This document shows positions 45,076-56,485 of a stretch of 64,000 nucleotides of DNA, piece by piece. The notes under the pieces are model-generated. The model was not told the origin of the DNA. It worked only from the letters and a program-made list of their open reading frames with translations, and made no database searches. The stretch is from Saturnia japonica (taxonomy: Eukaryota > Arthropoda > Insecta > Lepidoptera > Saturniidae): contig CM065326.1 in the NCBI GenBank assembly GCA_033032175.1, positions 11,612,001 to 11,676,000 on the forward strand, written 5' to 3'. A program made the position numbers and the translations under genes. The stretch's first letter is position 1. Each line of letters opens with the position of its first letter.

Positions 45076-47137
45076 CTGGTGATTACAAGGAAATAAAAAA
45101 ATTCAACTAAAACCATTGAATATTACAGAAATAAATATCACAGGGAAATTATTAAAAAAAACTATAATAGCCCAAAAAAAAAATGGAACATTATGAATAC
45201 TTTATGTGGCAGAATAATACAATCTATTGATAGTTTTATCATTGATGCCTTCAGTTCGCAAAATCTGTCCCCATTTCAACTATCAAATAAATTTGCAAGT
45301 AGCTTTGATAGTTCTGTAAAATCAATCATACCTAATTGCAAGTTACCTCTTTTAATACCCTCATGTATACCAACAGATATTAGTATGCATTTCCAAAAAG
45401 CTACACCAGATAAAATTCATAAACTTATAAAGTCACTAAATACTAGAAAGGCTCCAGGACTAGACAAAATTTGCGTTTTTAGATATACAAGCTATCAGCG
45501 AAAAAATTTCATCCACTAGTGCCCACCTAATAAATACAAGTATCATTACAGGACAGTACCCTGACGAGTTAAAATTGGGATGCATAAGACCTGTATACAA
45601 AAAAGGCAATAGAGATAATGAAAATAAATACCGACCAATAACATTACTATCATCATTAGACAAAATAGTAGAAAAATTCATCTGTAATCAAATTCACAGA
45701 TTTTATAACAAAAACTTAATTATTAGTCCGTCACAATACGGGTTCCAACAAAATAAAGACACAACCACCCTTTTATCAAATTTTACAGACTTCATAAACT
45801 CCGCTCTTAATCTAAAAAATCATGTTATGGCTTTATTCATTGATTTTTCACGAGCGTTTGATACTCTGGACCATAATAAACTATTAACAAAATTAGAAAT
45901 CTCTGGCCTAAGAGGTCCTTTACTTGCGTGGTGTTCTAATTATCTCGATAATAGGAAATATCAAGTCCAAATTGCTGATGGTCTTAGTGATATTTTTCCA
46001 ATTACTCATGGTACAGCACAAGGATCTGTGTGTGGACCCCTGCATTTCTTGGCATATGTTAATGATATGACGAATATACTTCAGAATTGCACCGCATTCC
46101 AGTTTGCTGATGACACCTGTATTCTTATTTCAGGAAAAGACGTTAAATCTATATCTTTACAAAACGACTTTAATAGGTTATGTAAGTGGTGCCATGATGA
46201 AGGACTTGTACTGAATGCCCAAAAAACGAAACTGATGCATATAAAATCACCCTATCTAAAATGTGACAAGAGCCTATCTAAAATAGTGGGCCACACCCAC
46301 GCGTGTTTACATAAAAATCCAATATTTTGTGACTCAAAATGCCCAATAATTGATCAAGTTTCAACGCATCTTTACCTGGGATTAGTTATTGATGATACAT
46401 TTAACTAGGGTCCACACATAGAACGTGTGTGTGATAAATTGCGTGCCATTTTAGCCAAATTTTATATAATAAAAAACCGCCTTACTTACAATACTCGTTT
46501 ATTACTTTACAATTCATTGTTTGACTCGGTAGTGTCTTACGGTATATCTAGCTATGGTCGTACATATAAAACTTACCTAAATAAAATCTACAAACTTCAA
46601 GTTAGAGTACTAAAGTCAATAATTACACCTAACGCTAAATCTCAGATTACAGACGAAAGTGATCTTTTTAAATTCTGTACAACTCTACAGTATATAACAA
46701 AGTAAAATTTAACATGTTAAAAGAACAATATTTTAACTTAGAAATCCAAAATAAAATAGATCATTCTGTATACACTCGTCAAGTAACGAATAAGAAACTA
46801 ACTACCCTCTCAGCAAATAATTGCTACGGAAGTCGGACGACTGCTTACTTAATTCCTCGACTAATAAATTCTTTGCCTACCTCCGTTCGCAATATTATAA
46901 CTAGTCAAAATAAGAAATATGTGTTGAAGGAACCTTTTTTATCAGAATTGTGAATTCTTGGTTCTGATAGATGGTGATCTATGTGCTTGTACCAGGTTAA
47001 AGTTTATATTTTTGTATATCCGACAACGTACTGTAAGTGTCACACACAAACCTTAAAGGTTTATGTGGCATTAATTTCAACAATTCTTGTGTAAATATCT
47101 TAGTATGGTAAATAAATAAATAATAATAATAATAACT
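45076..47137 (+). mobile_element. Non-LTR retrotransposon, 5'-truncated, about 2 kb
   Basis: It contains the 3' part of a LINE second ORF (reverse transcriptase and tail), then a 3' UTR with TGTATATCCGACAACG and TCACACACAAACCTTAAAGG, and an AATAATAATAAC tail. Endonuclease and ORF1 are absent. The same 3' end recurs at 41420-41881. I place it broadly in the CR1/Jockey group from the reverse-transcriptase motifs. The 5' boundary is approximate and I could not see a target duplication. Confidence 0.85.
45193..46953 (+). pseudogene. LINE reverse transcriptase, frameshifted
   Basis: This would copy element RNA into DNA at the target site. The N-terminal piece (45193-45519) ends near the KAPGLDKI motif that opens the polymerase domain. 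A frameshift near 45470 moves the rest into the next frame. The next piece (to 46408) carries CIRPVYKKGNRDNENKYRPI, the first catalytic Asp in ALFIDFSRAFDTLDH, AQGSVCGPLHFLAYVNDM and the active-site FADDTCIL. A TAG at 46406-46408 stands where a Trp codon is expected (FN*GPHIERV). The frame then runs on through RAILAKFYIIKNRLTYNTRL to 46705. A second frameshift near 46700 leads to the last piece, which ends at a TGA (46951-46953). Catalytic residues survive but the protein cannot be made. The coding trace extends upstream to about 45120 (KKKWNIMN). Confidence 0.88.
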
Positions 47138-47639
47138 GTCTTATATATTACTAGAACTAGAATCGCTTCATTCATCTCCCTGTGCTTTATAGGGGTACGC
47201 CGCCGCTCCATGAGTGGTCGCATGACGTCACTTGCCATGCGACGTGACATATGTTAGTAGCGTCAATGTCGAGGAGAGTCAGTTGAGAATCTTCTGTGTG
47301 GTGTAACACTTCAAAAACTTAACAAATCTGCTAATTATTTGTACCATACGATATTCCCACTTACAATATATGGGTGTTTGTGTAAGAAACGACGTGAGCT
47401 AAGTATACACGGAATTATAACGAAAATGATATTACCTTTTTTCTAACACAAACATAATATATCATTAACGACATAACTAGTATCTACTGGAGGTCTCACC
47501 TACGTTGAATATCGCCTTTATATTAAAACGTCTTCCATTGTAACATAACTTAGTGGTATCTACCCATCTTCTGGGTGGTAGAAAATGATAATTGTGTCCG
47601 ACTGGGTCGCAACCACCATGCTAATGAGCATGAGGTTTC
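47138..47639. other. Spacer, nothing recognised
   Basis: Contains a CATGCGACGTGACATATG-type patch near 47220-47260. No gene. Confidence 0.35.
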
Positions 47640-47845
47640 GGTGAAGGAAAATATCATGATGAAACCATATCATGGTAGTATGGCATTTCCTAATGCTCGA
47701 ATGGCTAGTAGCTACCATCCTCAACTTGAAAATCTGTAGCCAGAGCGGCAGCGGTATCCTACAGCTTCACTTGAGAGCCAGTTGTTCCTTTAGGCTAAGC
47801 GTATTACCATCTTGGGCCACATCGTTACTAAGAATCAGGTAGATT
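47640..47845 (+). repeat. SINE-C, 5'-truncated
   Basis: TTTCGGTGAAGGAAAATATC through CACATCGTTACTAAGAATCA. The tRNA-like head is missing. Confidence 0.65.
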
Positions 47846-47857
47846 CAACAAAAACTT

Positions 47858-48060
47858 AATTCGAATGTTTTTTTTGGATTTTTTTCTATAACTCCTTTGT
47901 TTAGGAACCGATTTGGATGATTTTTTTTGGATACGGGATACCTCAAAGGTGGTCCCATTTTAATTTAATTGGCATTAAACCTTCAACTTCGAAGATACAC
48001 AAGGGAACTCTCCAAAATGATTGAAGTTAGTTTTCTTTTTTGTTAAAATTGTCTTGTATT
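47858..48060 (+). repeat. Interspersed repeat P
   Basis: TTCTATAACTCCTTTGTTTA, GGTGGTCCCATTTTAATT and CACAAGGGAACTCTCCAAAA. It directly follows SINE-C. Confidence 0.6.
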
Positions 48061-48934
48061 GTTACTGTTTATTATACTAATCTAATTAATGTGTACGGAA
48101 TTGCGGGCGTTGGCTAGTATTATAATAAATGATTATAATTATTGTGATATATCATTTTCAGGTTAGAATGAAATATATAAAATCGTAGTATTATTCACCG
48201 TAATACGCTACAAATGTATGACAAGCGAGGCGCATTGCCCGCGGGCAACAATCCGTTCGGAATCGGATGCCGATTTCTAAGCGATATAATATTCGATTTG
48301 CTAGGTAATGCTTTTGTATTTATATATACATACAATTATTATTTAAATAATAAGCTTCTAGTAAGTCTAATTATTATGAATTTGATGTCATTTTTGTCTA
48401 AGAATGTCAGAAGTCACAAGCAACAAATTATGTAGATTTTAATCAAAATTAATTTTCATTATTTTTGTTCAGTATTCTTTGTAGCGTCCAGACATACTTA
48501 ATAAAAAGTTTATCTAAGGACAAAAATAAAATAGAATGTCTTTTCTTGTAAAAGTTTATCGAAACCACGATGATTTCCTACGAGATATATACGAGAAGTT
48601 TTTTGCGATTTCTGACATTTATAGTACTCTAATCTCAGTTGGTTTTATAGAGTTTATTGATTCTTTTAAGAAACAAGATCGATTGGCAAGAAAAAAAGGT
48701 TTTCTGTAAATTACCCATTTACTTCCTGAATACCGATCAAAACGTCACAAAAAATTAAGGACAGTCTCCTCAAAAGGTTTTCGTGTAGTCACAACGGTTA
48801 AGGTAACCAACCTACCCTTACTACCCCATCTCAAAAATCCAACCTATATAGAAAGTAGGCAAATTGATAAATGTTATTACAAACATGTAGAAATCCTATT
48901 AAAAATCGTTATCGGAATTAATTATAACCTCATT
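48061..48934. other. AT-rich spacer, nothing recognised
   Basis: A 73-codon frame at 48214-48435 has no recognisable motif. Confidence 0.35.
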
Positions 48935-49690
48935 ACGCCTTTTTAGGATTCTGAAGTCAACAAGGAACCCTTATAATTACGCCATGTCTGTCTGTCCATC
49001 CGCAGATTAGCTCAGAGATTCTTATGTACATAGATACATATTAATGAAATACTTTTCCATATTTTAATATTATCTATATTATAATGTAATTCTGTATTCA
49101 AGTAACAAATGTTTGTGAAATAATTACAATTTGTGTACATACTTTACGTGCACTAATAAATATTGGATTATAAGCTAGTTAAAATATCTAAAACTTTAAA
49201 TTTATTTTTGTTTTGTTTATAATCTGTAATGTGTGCCTATATAAACAAATAAATCACGCCAGCAAAGTGGTAAAATAAAATATTTGCACGTATAGTTGGG
49301 ATGATTTTTTTTCTCCTCTATCCCATGGTGTAAGGTGTCGTGGGATACATCGTTCAAAAATATTGCGGGTGTGTGAAAATCATTTTTCCATTCAGGGATG
49401 AGTTTGTGAAATACCGAACTTTAAAATGCTAGATTTTGCTAGAATCAAGTGCCCCTCTCCCCCTGCGAGGTAAATCGTTGTTTTAGATACCTATGTGAAA
49501 AAATTGAAATCAGTAGTATCAAAACTATCACAGCTAAGTACGCTTTACAAGTGAACGACCAACTTATAACATGTACTTGGAGAAGTAATTTTGTACAAAT
49601 TCCACTGAAAATTACCTAACGCACGCTCTCTAAGCCAGCAACTGCATATTGTGACGGGCAACTACAGAACCCTAAACTGTGAGTGGCTCA
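48935..49690 (-). repeat. Interspersed repeat H, with an internal insertion
   Basis: Reverse copy of 8270-8805. About 270 bp (49025-49295) absent from that copy separates the GAACCC...TGTCTGTCTGTCC end from the rest, so something inserted here or was lost there. Confidence 0.55.
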
Positions 49691-49810
49691 ACGCACACTT
49701 GACATTTTTTTATTCACTGGGCTGTGCTACTTGTGCGTCAAGGCGTACAATTACTAAACTGAAATATTAATAATAAACTAGGCACCTTTACAATTAAAAT
49801 TATACTAATA

Positions 49811-50317
49811 CTAGCTGTGCCCGTGGCTTCGCTTCCGTGGACTACAGACTGCCCGCGCGAATTTTACTGCCCCGCTCCCGGCTATTTTAAAGACAAAAAT
49901 GCTTACTGTGGGTGTTTCTTAGAACACAGACGTATACTCTCCCGGACTTTTTTATAGGTATTTTTAATGCCTACAATTATGTAGTACATTAATTTGCTAT
50001 ATCTCTTATGGTTTACTCAGAATAAGCCATTTAAACACCCGAATTGATTCACCAAAACCAGTTTTTTTTATTTGTGCGAACCCTAATTCTTTTTTAAAAT
50101 TAAATTAGCCTAAGTTACTCCCTATATTATCAGTAAAAGTCCCGTCAAAATCGGTCCAACAGTTTTGAAGATTACCCCTGAACAAACAGACAAACCGACA
50201 AAAAAAATTATAATAGGCTTTTTGTCATAGGTATCGTATATTCTTTCATATGAATTTAGTAAAAAACCGTTACTTTGACCTTAAAAACAGACACTTCAAT
50301 TTTATTAATTGTATAGA
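49811..50317 (-). mobile_element. Helitron-like element HEL-2, complete ends
   Basis: On the minus strand it reads A|TCTATACAATTAATAAAATT at the start and GGGCACAGCTAG|T at the end, 507 bp. Both ends and the A/T target fit a Helitron. The terminal hairpin is degraded in this copy (CACGG/CCACGG do not pair). Non-coding. Confidence 0.65.
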
Positions 50318-50434
50318 TTAGATTAGGAAATCACTAAGTAACATGCTATTGTAACATGTATAAATAGATAAAATTCGAATTATAATTATATTATTATACT
50401 AATATAGTTCTCCGATAGCTTAGTCAAAATACTC

Positions 50435-50690
50435 CTGTGCTTTTTAATTGACTTCAACAAAAGACTTTACTCAATTCGATTTTTTTTTAATGGATTTTCA
50501 GACATAACTTCTTTGTTTATGAACAGATTTGGATGATTCTTGTTTTTGTTCGATAGGGGACACTTTAATCGTGGACCACGTTTTAATTGCATTGGCATTG
50601 GACTTTAAACTTCAAAGATACACAAGGGAACTCTTCAAAATCATTCAAGTTGGTTATCATTTTTGTTAAAAATTGTCTTGTTGTATATTT
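50435..50690 (+). repeat. Interspersed repeat P
   Basis: ACTCAATTCGAT, CTTCTTTGTTTATGAACAG and GGCATTGGACTTTAAACTTC. The longest P copy here. Confidence 0.6.
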
Positions 50691-51097
50691 AATTCCAACA
50701 AAATCGTCCCAGAAATGTATATCTACAAAATAATATACCTACCAGTTGGCAATAAACATCGTCTGGGTCGTAGGAAGACAAAAACTAAGTCGCCCGATTC
50801 TCGCATGTAGCGGGCAAAAACATCTCTCTCATCCAACTTTTATCTCGGAACAAGACAGTATCCGAACAGTGATTTATAGCCTGTTTCAATATTGACGAAA
50901 AAATGTATGTACATTATTAAAGAAGGAGCTCGTCGCGGTGTTCGCCGTGCATCCATGTCTCATTTATTGAGTTGACACAAGGTACGAAATTTTACCCAAC
51001 AATACTGTTTATTTCTACTACATTTTGTCTTAGAAGCAAGCGAGGAAAAACTATTGTTAAGTTTTATGGGATGAAGTCCCTTAACGCAGCTTGCGGT
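50691..51097. other. Spacer, nothing recognised
   Basis: No supported feature. Confidence 0.35.
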
Positions 51098-51113
51098 AGG
51101 ATTTGTAGGAATT
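51098..51113 (+). repeat. Target-site duplication, left (16 bp)
   Basis: AGGATTTGTAGGAATT, repeated exactly at 51425-51440. Confidence 0.9.
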
Positions 51114-51424
51114 TCTAGCCGAGCCAGGGAAGACGGGGGGGGGGGGCTGTCTTTCCATTGCACAGGTTCGGCGGCTGTGGGAGACAGTTAGGGTTGTACC
51201 GAATTGTCTCCCTTTGTGGTGGCCCGGCAGTAGTAGCTGGGCCTGCCACCGGGGCGACGTGGTTGAATGCAACCGCGAGCCCATGTCGCCCCACTAAGGC
51301 GGCTGAGGTACACCGTGGAGTTTTAGTGAGTAAGAGTCTCACATAACCACTCGTCCCCCCCCCCCCGGGCGGGTGTGTACCCATGACGGGTTTCTCCACG
51401 TTACAAAAAAAAAAAAAAAAAAAA
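51114..51424 (+). mobile_element. Poly(A)-tailed retroposon, 311 bp
   Basis: The insert is GC-rich in an AT-rich setting, ends in about 21 A, and is bounded by the perfect 16-bp duplication at 51098 and 51425. Poly(A) plus a long target duplication is the mark of LINE-machinery retroposition. It could be a SINE or the 3' end of a 5'-truncated LINE. The poly(A) tail with no coding trace leaves both open. I see no convincing box A/box B pair. It carries a run of 12 G at 51135-51146 and a run of 12 C at 51355-51366. The exact duplication suggests a young insertion. Confidence 0.85.
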
Positions 51425-51440
51425 AGGATTTGTAGGAATT
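51425..51440 (+). repeat. Target-site duplication, right (16 bp)
   Basis: Exact repeat of 51098-51113. Its first A may also belong to the poly(A) tail. Confidence 0.9.
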
Positions 51441-51865
51441 GTCACGCAAGGAAAGAGCATTATACCATCTCCATGCTATTTTCTCTCTTTCTCTCTGTCT
51501 CTTTCTATTATATATGAGTGTGTTTGTATGTGTGTGCATGCGAGTATCGAGATTCGATCAAACTGGCATTGTGTGTGGCCAGTCATATGACCCTTCGTTT
51601 GATGACCGCCAAACAATGCATTTTGGGTGGCCCCTCAGGGTGGTCTCACGAAATAAGTTCGCATTCGGTAACTCAATGGTTTTTCAGTGAGCTTTGTATG
51701 ATATATATACATATAAAATTTACATCGATATGTTCTTTAGGAATAAGACTAACTGATTTTTAAATAATATTTTACATATTTTATTTCTTTGTAGCTTTGT
51801 TCCTGACGGGAGTCCCCCGATCACACACATTTTATTATAACAAATAACTAACTAACTAACTTGGT
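51441..51865. other. Spacer with simple repeats
   Basis: TCTCTCTTTCTCTCTG (about 51481-51500), a TG-rich stretch (51515-51540) and four TAAC units (51845-51860). No gene. Confidence 0.5.
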
Positions 51866-51877
51866 AACATCACTCTA
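51866..51877 (+). repeat. Target-site duplication, left (12 bp)
   Basis: AACATCACTCTA, repeated exactly at 53132-53143. Confidence 0.9.
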
Positions 51878-53131
51878 ACAAAGAATGGCGTCTATCTTAG
51901 CGACGGGAGCCATGTCAACCTCCCCTGGAGCGGCTCTGGAAGCTGTGTTAAATTTCACGCCCCTTCACCTATATGTAGAGAAGGTGGCGATCTTAACAAT
52001 GCACAGAATGTATGCCCATGGGAGGGTGCACTGGTTATCCCTGTCTTTGAGATTCCTACTAGACTCAGTGATAGCAACACCAGTTCTGGGAATGATATCA
52101 GACATGATGACTCCCAAAACTATTTTAGAAAAAATTTATACTATAGAGATCCCTCCACGGAACTCTTGGATTAATGCCGAGATAACGTGGAAACCAGGTA
52201 GTCTCCTATGGTATACTGACGGGTCCAAATCTGGACATAACGTAGGCTGTGGAATATATGGGGAGCGACCCAATGTTAGGAAACACATTAGTCTTAGCAG
52301 TTTCACCTCCATTTTCCAAGCGGAAGTGTACGGCATACTTGAGTGTGCCAATATCAATCTGCAAAAGGCGTACGTTAATTACACGATTTACATTCAGTCG
52401 GACAGCCAGGCCGCTCTCTTGTCACTGGCTTCAGATTCAACAGAATCGAAGCTTGTGGCCAACTGTGTGGCAGTGCTGAACAGTTTGGGTAAAAATAACA
52501 GACTAATCCTGCGATGGGTCCCGGGGCATGCAGGAGTTCCAGGCAACGAGTCTGCGGACAAACTTTCAAGAGCCGGAGCTGCGAAAAAACAGATTGGTCC
52601 TGAACCATTCTGTGGTATCCTAAAAAGCCTTGTTCGATTGACCTTAAGGAACCATTACAACCAAGAGGCTATAATGCTCCGGTACAATTTACCAGAGCAA
52701 AATCATTCCAAAGAGATTATTGGCGCGTTTAACCAGCGTAGAGCTGGAGAAGCTCTGATGCTCAGTAGGAATCAGCTACGAATCTTAGTGAGGGCACTCA
52801 CTGGACACTGTTGTCTAAATAAACATTTGTACAAAATAGATGTCCAGAGCACAAAAGATTGCAGAATCTGCAAAAGTGCGGATGAAACTCCAAAGCACCT
52901 CTTGTGTGTTTGTGACCCACTAATACCTAAACGTAACCGGATTCTGGGAAAGCACGTGCTGCTTCCAGGAGAGGTTCAGTTGCTCTCTGCCAATAAAGTC
53001 CTGCAGTACATAAAAGCTATAGGACTTGATGGGGAGCTTTAGCAGAGTGAGGCGATCACAATAGATCTCATTGGTCGCAGTGATACAGAACTGCATAAGC
53101 CTGCATAGCCCCCGCTTAGAATAATAATAAC
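51878..53131 (+). mobile_element. 5'-truncated LINE carrying an RNase H domain, 1254 bp
   Basis: Bounded by a perfect 12-bp target duplication. It begins inside the ORF2 coding region, and 3' of the stop it has about 85 bp ending in AATAATAATAAC. It lacks endonuclease and reverse transcriptase. The site before insertion is readable as TTGGT-AACATCACTCTA-TGGC. Confidence 0.92.
51885..53042 (+). CDS. LINE ORF2 C-terminal fragment: RNase H and zinc-knuckle, 385 aa, intact frame
   Basis: In the parent element this part of ORF2p degrades the RNA strand of RNA:DNA hybrids during reverse transcription. Residues 1-60 (TGAMSTSP, NFTPLHLYVE) are the linker after the polymerase. RNase H spans about 105-235 with all four acidic residues: D112 in YTDGSKSG, E147 in FQAEVYG, D173 in QSDSQAAL and D225 in GNESADKLS. 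WVPGHAGVPGN is also conserved. A C-terminal CCHC-type cluster is C326, C329, H338 and C341 or C343 (CRIC...HLLC). The Met at position 1 is an internal residue made first only by 5' truncation. The codons upstream (CAA AGA) continue the ancestral frame for two residues, up to a TAA lying in the target duplication. No promoter is visible, so expression is unlikely unless driven by nearby host transcription. RNase H-bearing LINEs such as the I group are the likely source; I am not sure of the clade. Confidence 0.88.
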   Translation: MASILATGAMSTSPGAALEAVLNFTPLHLYVEKVAILTMHRMYAHGRVHWLSLSLRFLLDSVIATPVLGMISDMMTPKTILEKIYTIEIPPRNSWINAEITWKPGSLLWYTDGSKSGHNVGCGIYGERPNVRKHISLSSFTSIFQAEVYGILECANINLQKAYVNYTIYIQSDSQAALLSLASDSTESKLVANCVAVLNSLGKNNRLILRWVPGHAGVPGNESADKLSRAGAAKKQIGPEPFCGILKSLVRLTLRNHYNQEAIMLRYNLPEQNHSKEIIGAFNQRRAGEALMLSRNQLRILVRALTGHCCLNKHLYKIDVQSTKDCRICKSADETPKHLLCVCDPLIPKRNRILGKHVLLPGEVQLLSANKVLQYIKAIGLDGEL

Positions 53132-53143
53132 AACATCACTCTA
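53132..53143 (+). repeat. Target-site duplication, right (12 bp)
   Basis: Exact repeat of 51866-51877, directly after the AATAATAATAAC tail. Confidence 0.9.
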
Positions 53144-53164
53144 TGGCACCTTAGCCATGACTGG

Positions 53165-53275
53165 CCGTATGGTACAGTCCAAAAAGAACGGTGATTTTCA
53201 ATCACAGATTCCATCGACAGTTGCTGCCGTCATTTCGGCCTTGTTAAATGTCTCTTGGCTCCTCGTTTAACGAAC
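53165..53275 (+). repeat. Interspersed repeat N, fragment
   Basis: GGTACAGTCCAAAAAGAACG, then GCTGCCGTCATTTCGGCC. It lies in the host sequence just beyond the LINE insertion. Confidence 0.5.
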
Positions 53276-56200
53276 TAAATATTATACATAGCAACAAGCG
53301 AAAACGTTGACAGGAAGACCGTTCTACATCCACAAGGCTACCATGTGCTTACGAATACCTTGCTAATACCAGACTACGCTCATGTTTATTTCTTGTGTTT
53401 AATACATAATATTTACGTAGATTATAAACATAGAACAAGGTGTTTGGGACACCCAAAGCTACACAGCTTCTTACGCTTAACATGAAATGTAATTATTATT
53501 GCGCGGATGAACAAACATAACTACTTCACTTTTGTTAACAATTGATTTACCTCCTCATCTAATTTACATACCACGGGCTCCATTATATAAAAATCAATTC
53601 TTACGGAGTAAACTCCAATAATATGTGTTGACTTTCCAAGTAGACTACCTTTTGTATTTAGTGATTTCTCTACCTTTACTCGTTCTTTTATTTTCTTACA
53701 CAAAATCTAAGAAGCTCCTAGATTTGCTATATTTGATAAAAATTGTGACGATTTTTGTAAGTTTTCTTATCCATTAGAGCTACGCCGATGATAACCTGTT
53801 TTTCAATTTACTTTATTTACCTGTCGATATGATCAAATAAGATACGTAGCCAGCATGAATAAATTCACTCGCGATACATACTCGAACTCTAGGCAAACGT
53901 TGAAGTTTTTACGCTGTTGGACATTACGTTCGACACACTGCCATCCCGCGTGTATACTATACATTTGCATCGTATCTCCGCAGTACAGTATTTCCTCGCA
54001 TTGTTTATGTACGTTCCATAAGTTTAGTCACAGCCGTGTCGGGTAATGATTTGTAAATCCAGCTTCATTAAGCTCTCGCTGTTCGGCTTATGTGATTTAC
54101 AAAACTTGAACAAGATACATAGCTAAGTCATCGAGCGAAATGAATCTTTGATACTTATCACTTTTATTATAGGCACATATTTGAGCCTTTTTCTCAAATC
54201 TGTGATTTTAGGTATAGACGTGTACATAATCAAAGACTTGTCATATATTGTATTTCCTGTCACATCTCTGTTAATTCGTAATCAAAAGAAATGGCTCCAA
54301 CATAATTTTAAAGCCCACGTTTCCCGCTATTGACAAAATAAGTAAAAATTTAAAAAGATTGTTTACATTTTACAATAAGAGGCCTCCAGATTATATCGGA
54401 AATAAACATATACCGTTCTGTACATGCCTCATCTAGACCTTGAGGATGATCCAAAACTAAATTGTCAGATGTGGCCAAAAATGATCTGAGTTCCTGCAAT
54501 GTTACCGACAACGATACGTCCGATAGAGAAAAGAAAAAACGAAGCACGAGGAAGAGAGACCTCAGTATTACTTGGAACTAATAATTAATTGCACAGGAGA
54601 GAAACCAATACAACGGTATGAATATATTCAACATTTTGTATACATTTAAAATTCTGTACAATCTTATAAGTAAAAATCTTTTGTGCGTTTGTAAATATTC
54701 GTGGAACGTGTGAACGACTTTATCGACTGAGCTCATATCCACATAGTATATTTGAATATATTTTAGCGATACCATGCCGCGATGATTCGTAGCTATGTTA
54801 AGATCCAATAGGTGTCGTTGTAGTCGAACCATCGGAAAGGGCAGAACACGTCTGTCACCCTATTTAGTATAGTATAATAAATAAGTTAAAATCCAATGTT
54901 ACATTAAAGTCTTTATTACGTCCGTTAAATATTAAATATTATTGTTGAGAAAATGTTCAAAGAAAATCAATATACTAAAATATTTAACTTTTATAAATAA
55001 AATAAATATTTCGTTTAGTACTTTAGTTACATCAGTACGGTTCATAAGTTCGTTCGCAATAATTCAAACGTAGATACACAGAGTAAATGTTTCTTCAGAG
55101 ACTGTAAAAGACTTCAAGTTACCAGAATTGCATATTCTACTTCTATGTGGTTAGAGTAGTGTATTTTTAAAAGTGATTGGAAGTACATACCGCATAAAAA
55201 TTACCAAATATGTAATATTATAATCATAATAAAGGCACAGTTTCCTTCTGTCGTCGATATTCCCGCCGTTGACGATTAGCTGTTTTCAGGCTCCAAAGAC
55301 ACACTTTCCAAACACCCAATCCAAAATTTCCATACCAGCTTGATGTATGTAAATACCTAAACTTGTAAATACCGCGTACACCGTTTGCCGGAACACCAAT
55401 ATCCGAGCAAGTGACCGGTCATCTACAATTTTAAAACTTATAAAAACAATTATTCTTTTATTTTACTTCTCATCTGAATATATGTTAATATAACACGTTA
55501 TGAATAATAGTATATTATTGCAAAGGCCGTGAAATAGGTAGGTCGAGTATGAGTTTGAAGGCCGAGCTTCGCTAATACAAGACAGGCAATTGCCATTTCC
55601 GCCGAGGCAGCATATATAGTGCTTTTCTCAAACATGCATGGAAATAAAACATACTTTTTATATAATATTATACATAACACTTTTCTAACAAAGTACTTCT
55701 TGTTTTTTTTTTTTTGTATATGCACGAACAGAGCCGTTTTAAGCATATTTGACGTCAAGGTGCAAAAGTTATCATATTCTGTGTTCTATTAACGAACTGA
55801 ATCGATCATACAATTTCATAAACGCCGTGTAAAAAAAAAAAGTTTGCCGTCACGGGACGCCCAATTAATTATTGTCAACGGTTAACCTTATGAGTATTCT
55901 AATATTGTAACGTTGATATTTCATTTTATGGAGTTTGCTTACGATTTTTTTCAATATTAAAGTCACGTCCTTTGTATGTTTTCGAGCGACCTGTAAATGT
56001 AAATATTACATTTTAACATTGTACATTTTATGTACATACGTGTACATTTCAAATTATAATATTTAGTAGGTATTATTCATAGTAAATGATTAATAATTCT
56101 CTACATATTCAACTACACTTCGTGTATACAGCTAATAAGCACTGCTAATTAACAGACAACGACAGCCATCCCAAACTGACTCGCTAATGCTGCAAATAAT

Positions 56201-56339
56201 TAATACATTTGTCTCTTCACAATCAGCGTGGAAATGTTAACAACGGTAGAATCTTCATTTAAATGAAAATATGCTTATTATGAAGCTGTTAGCAAGGTTG
56301 ATTATCGATTAATTGATAATTTAAATCTGTATAAATTTA
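53276..56339. other. Long AT-rich spacer, mostly unrecognised
   Basis: No repeat shared with the rest of the window was noticed. Two minus-strand frames look slightly protein-like but match nothing I know: 53521-53703 (KGSLLGKSTHIIGVYSVRID) and 54350-54547 (SVTLQELRSFLATSDNL). Neither has supporting context. Confidence 0.35.
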
Positions 56340-56485
56340 GGCGTTTAGGTTTCAAGCGTAACGTGAAGAATATTATTTATGTAGGCTAGCAAGATAGTGG
56401 CAGCCGCTGATGGATTGCCGATTTATCGGTGGTCGCCGTTGTGTTCGGATTGTACTGTGCTCATCATCAGGGAAAGTACCATCGG
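56340..56485 (-). repeat. Interspersed repeat N
   Basis: GCCGCTGATGGATTGCCGAT and CGGTGGTCGCCGTTGTG match 30410-30560. Confidence 0.55.

Noticed and set aside
51115..51399. Overlapping 60-90 codon frames near 51.1-51.5 kb
   Set aside because: They are open only because the poly(A) retroposon is GC-rich, and they run through homopolymers and the poly(A) tail.
51885..51887. ATG at 51885 as an evolved translation start
   Set aside because: The protein begins mid-linker of LINE ORF2, and the insertion boundary lies seven bases upstream. The Met is internal in the parent protein.
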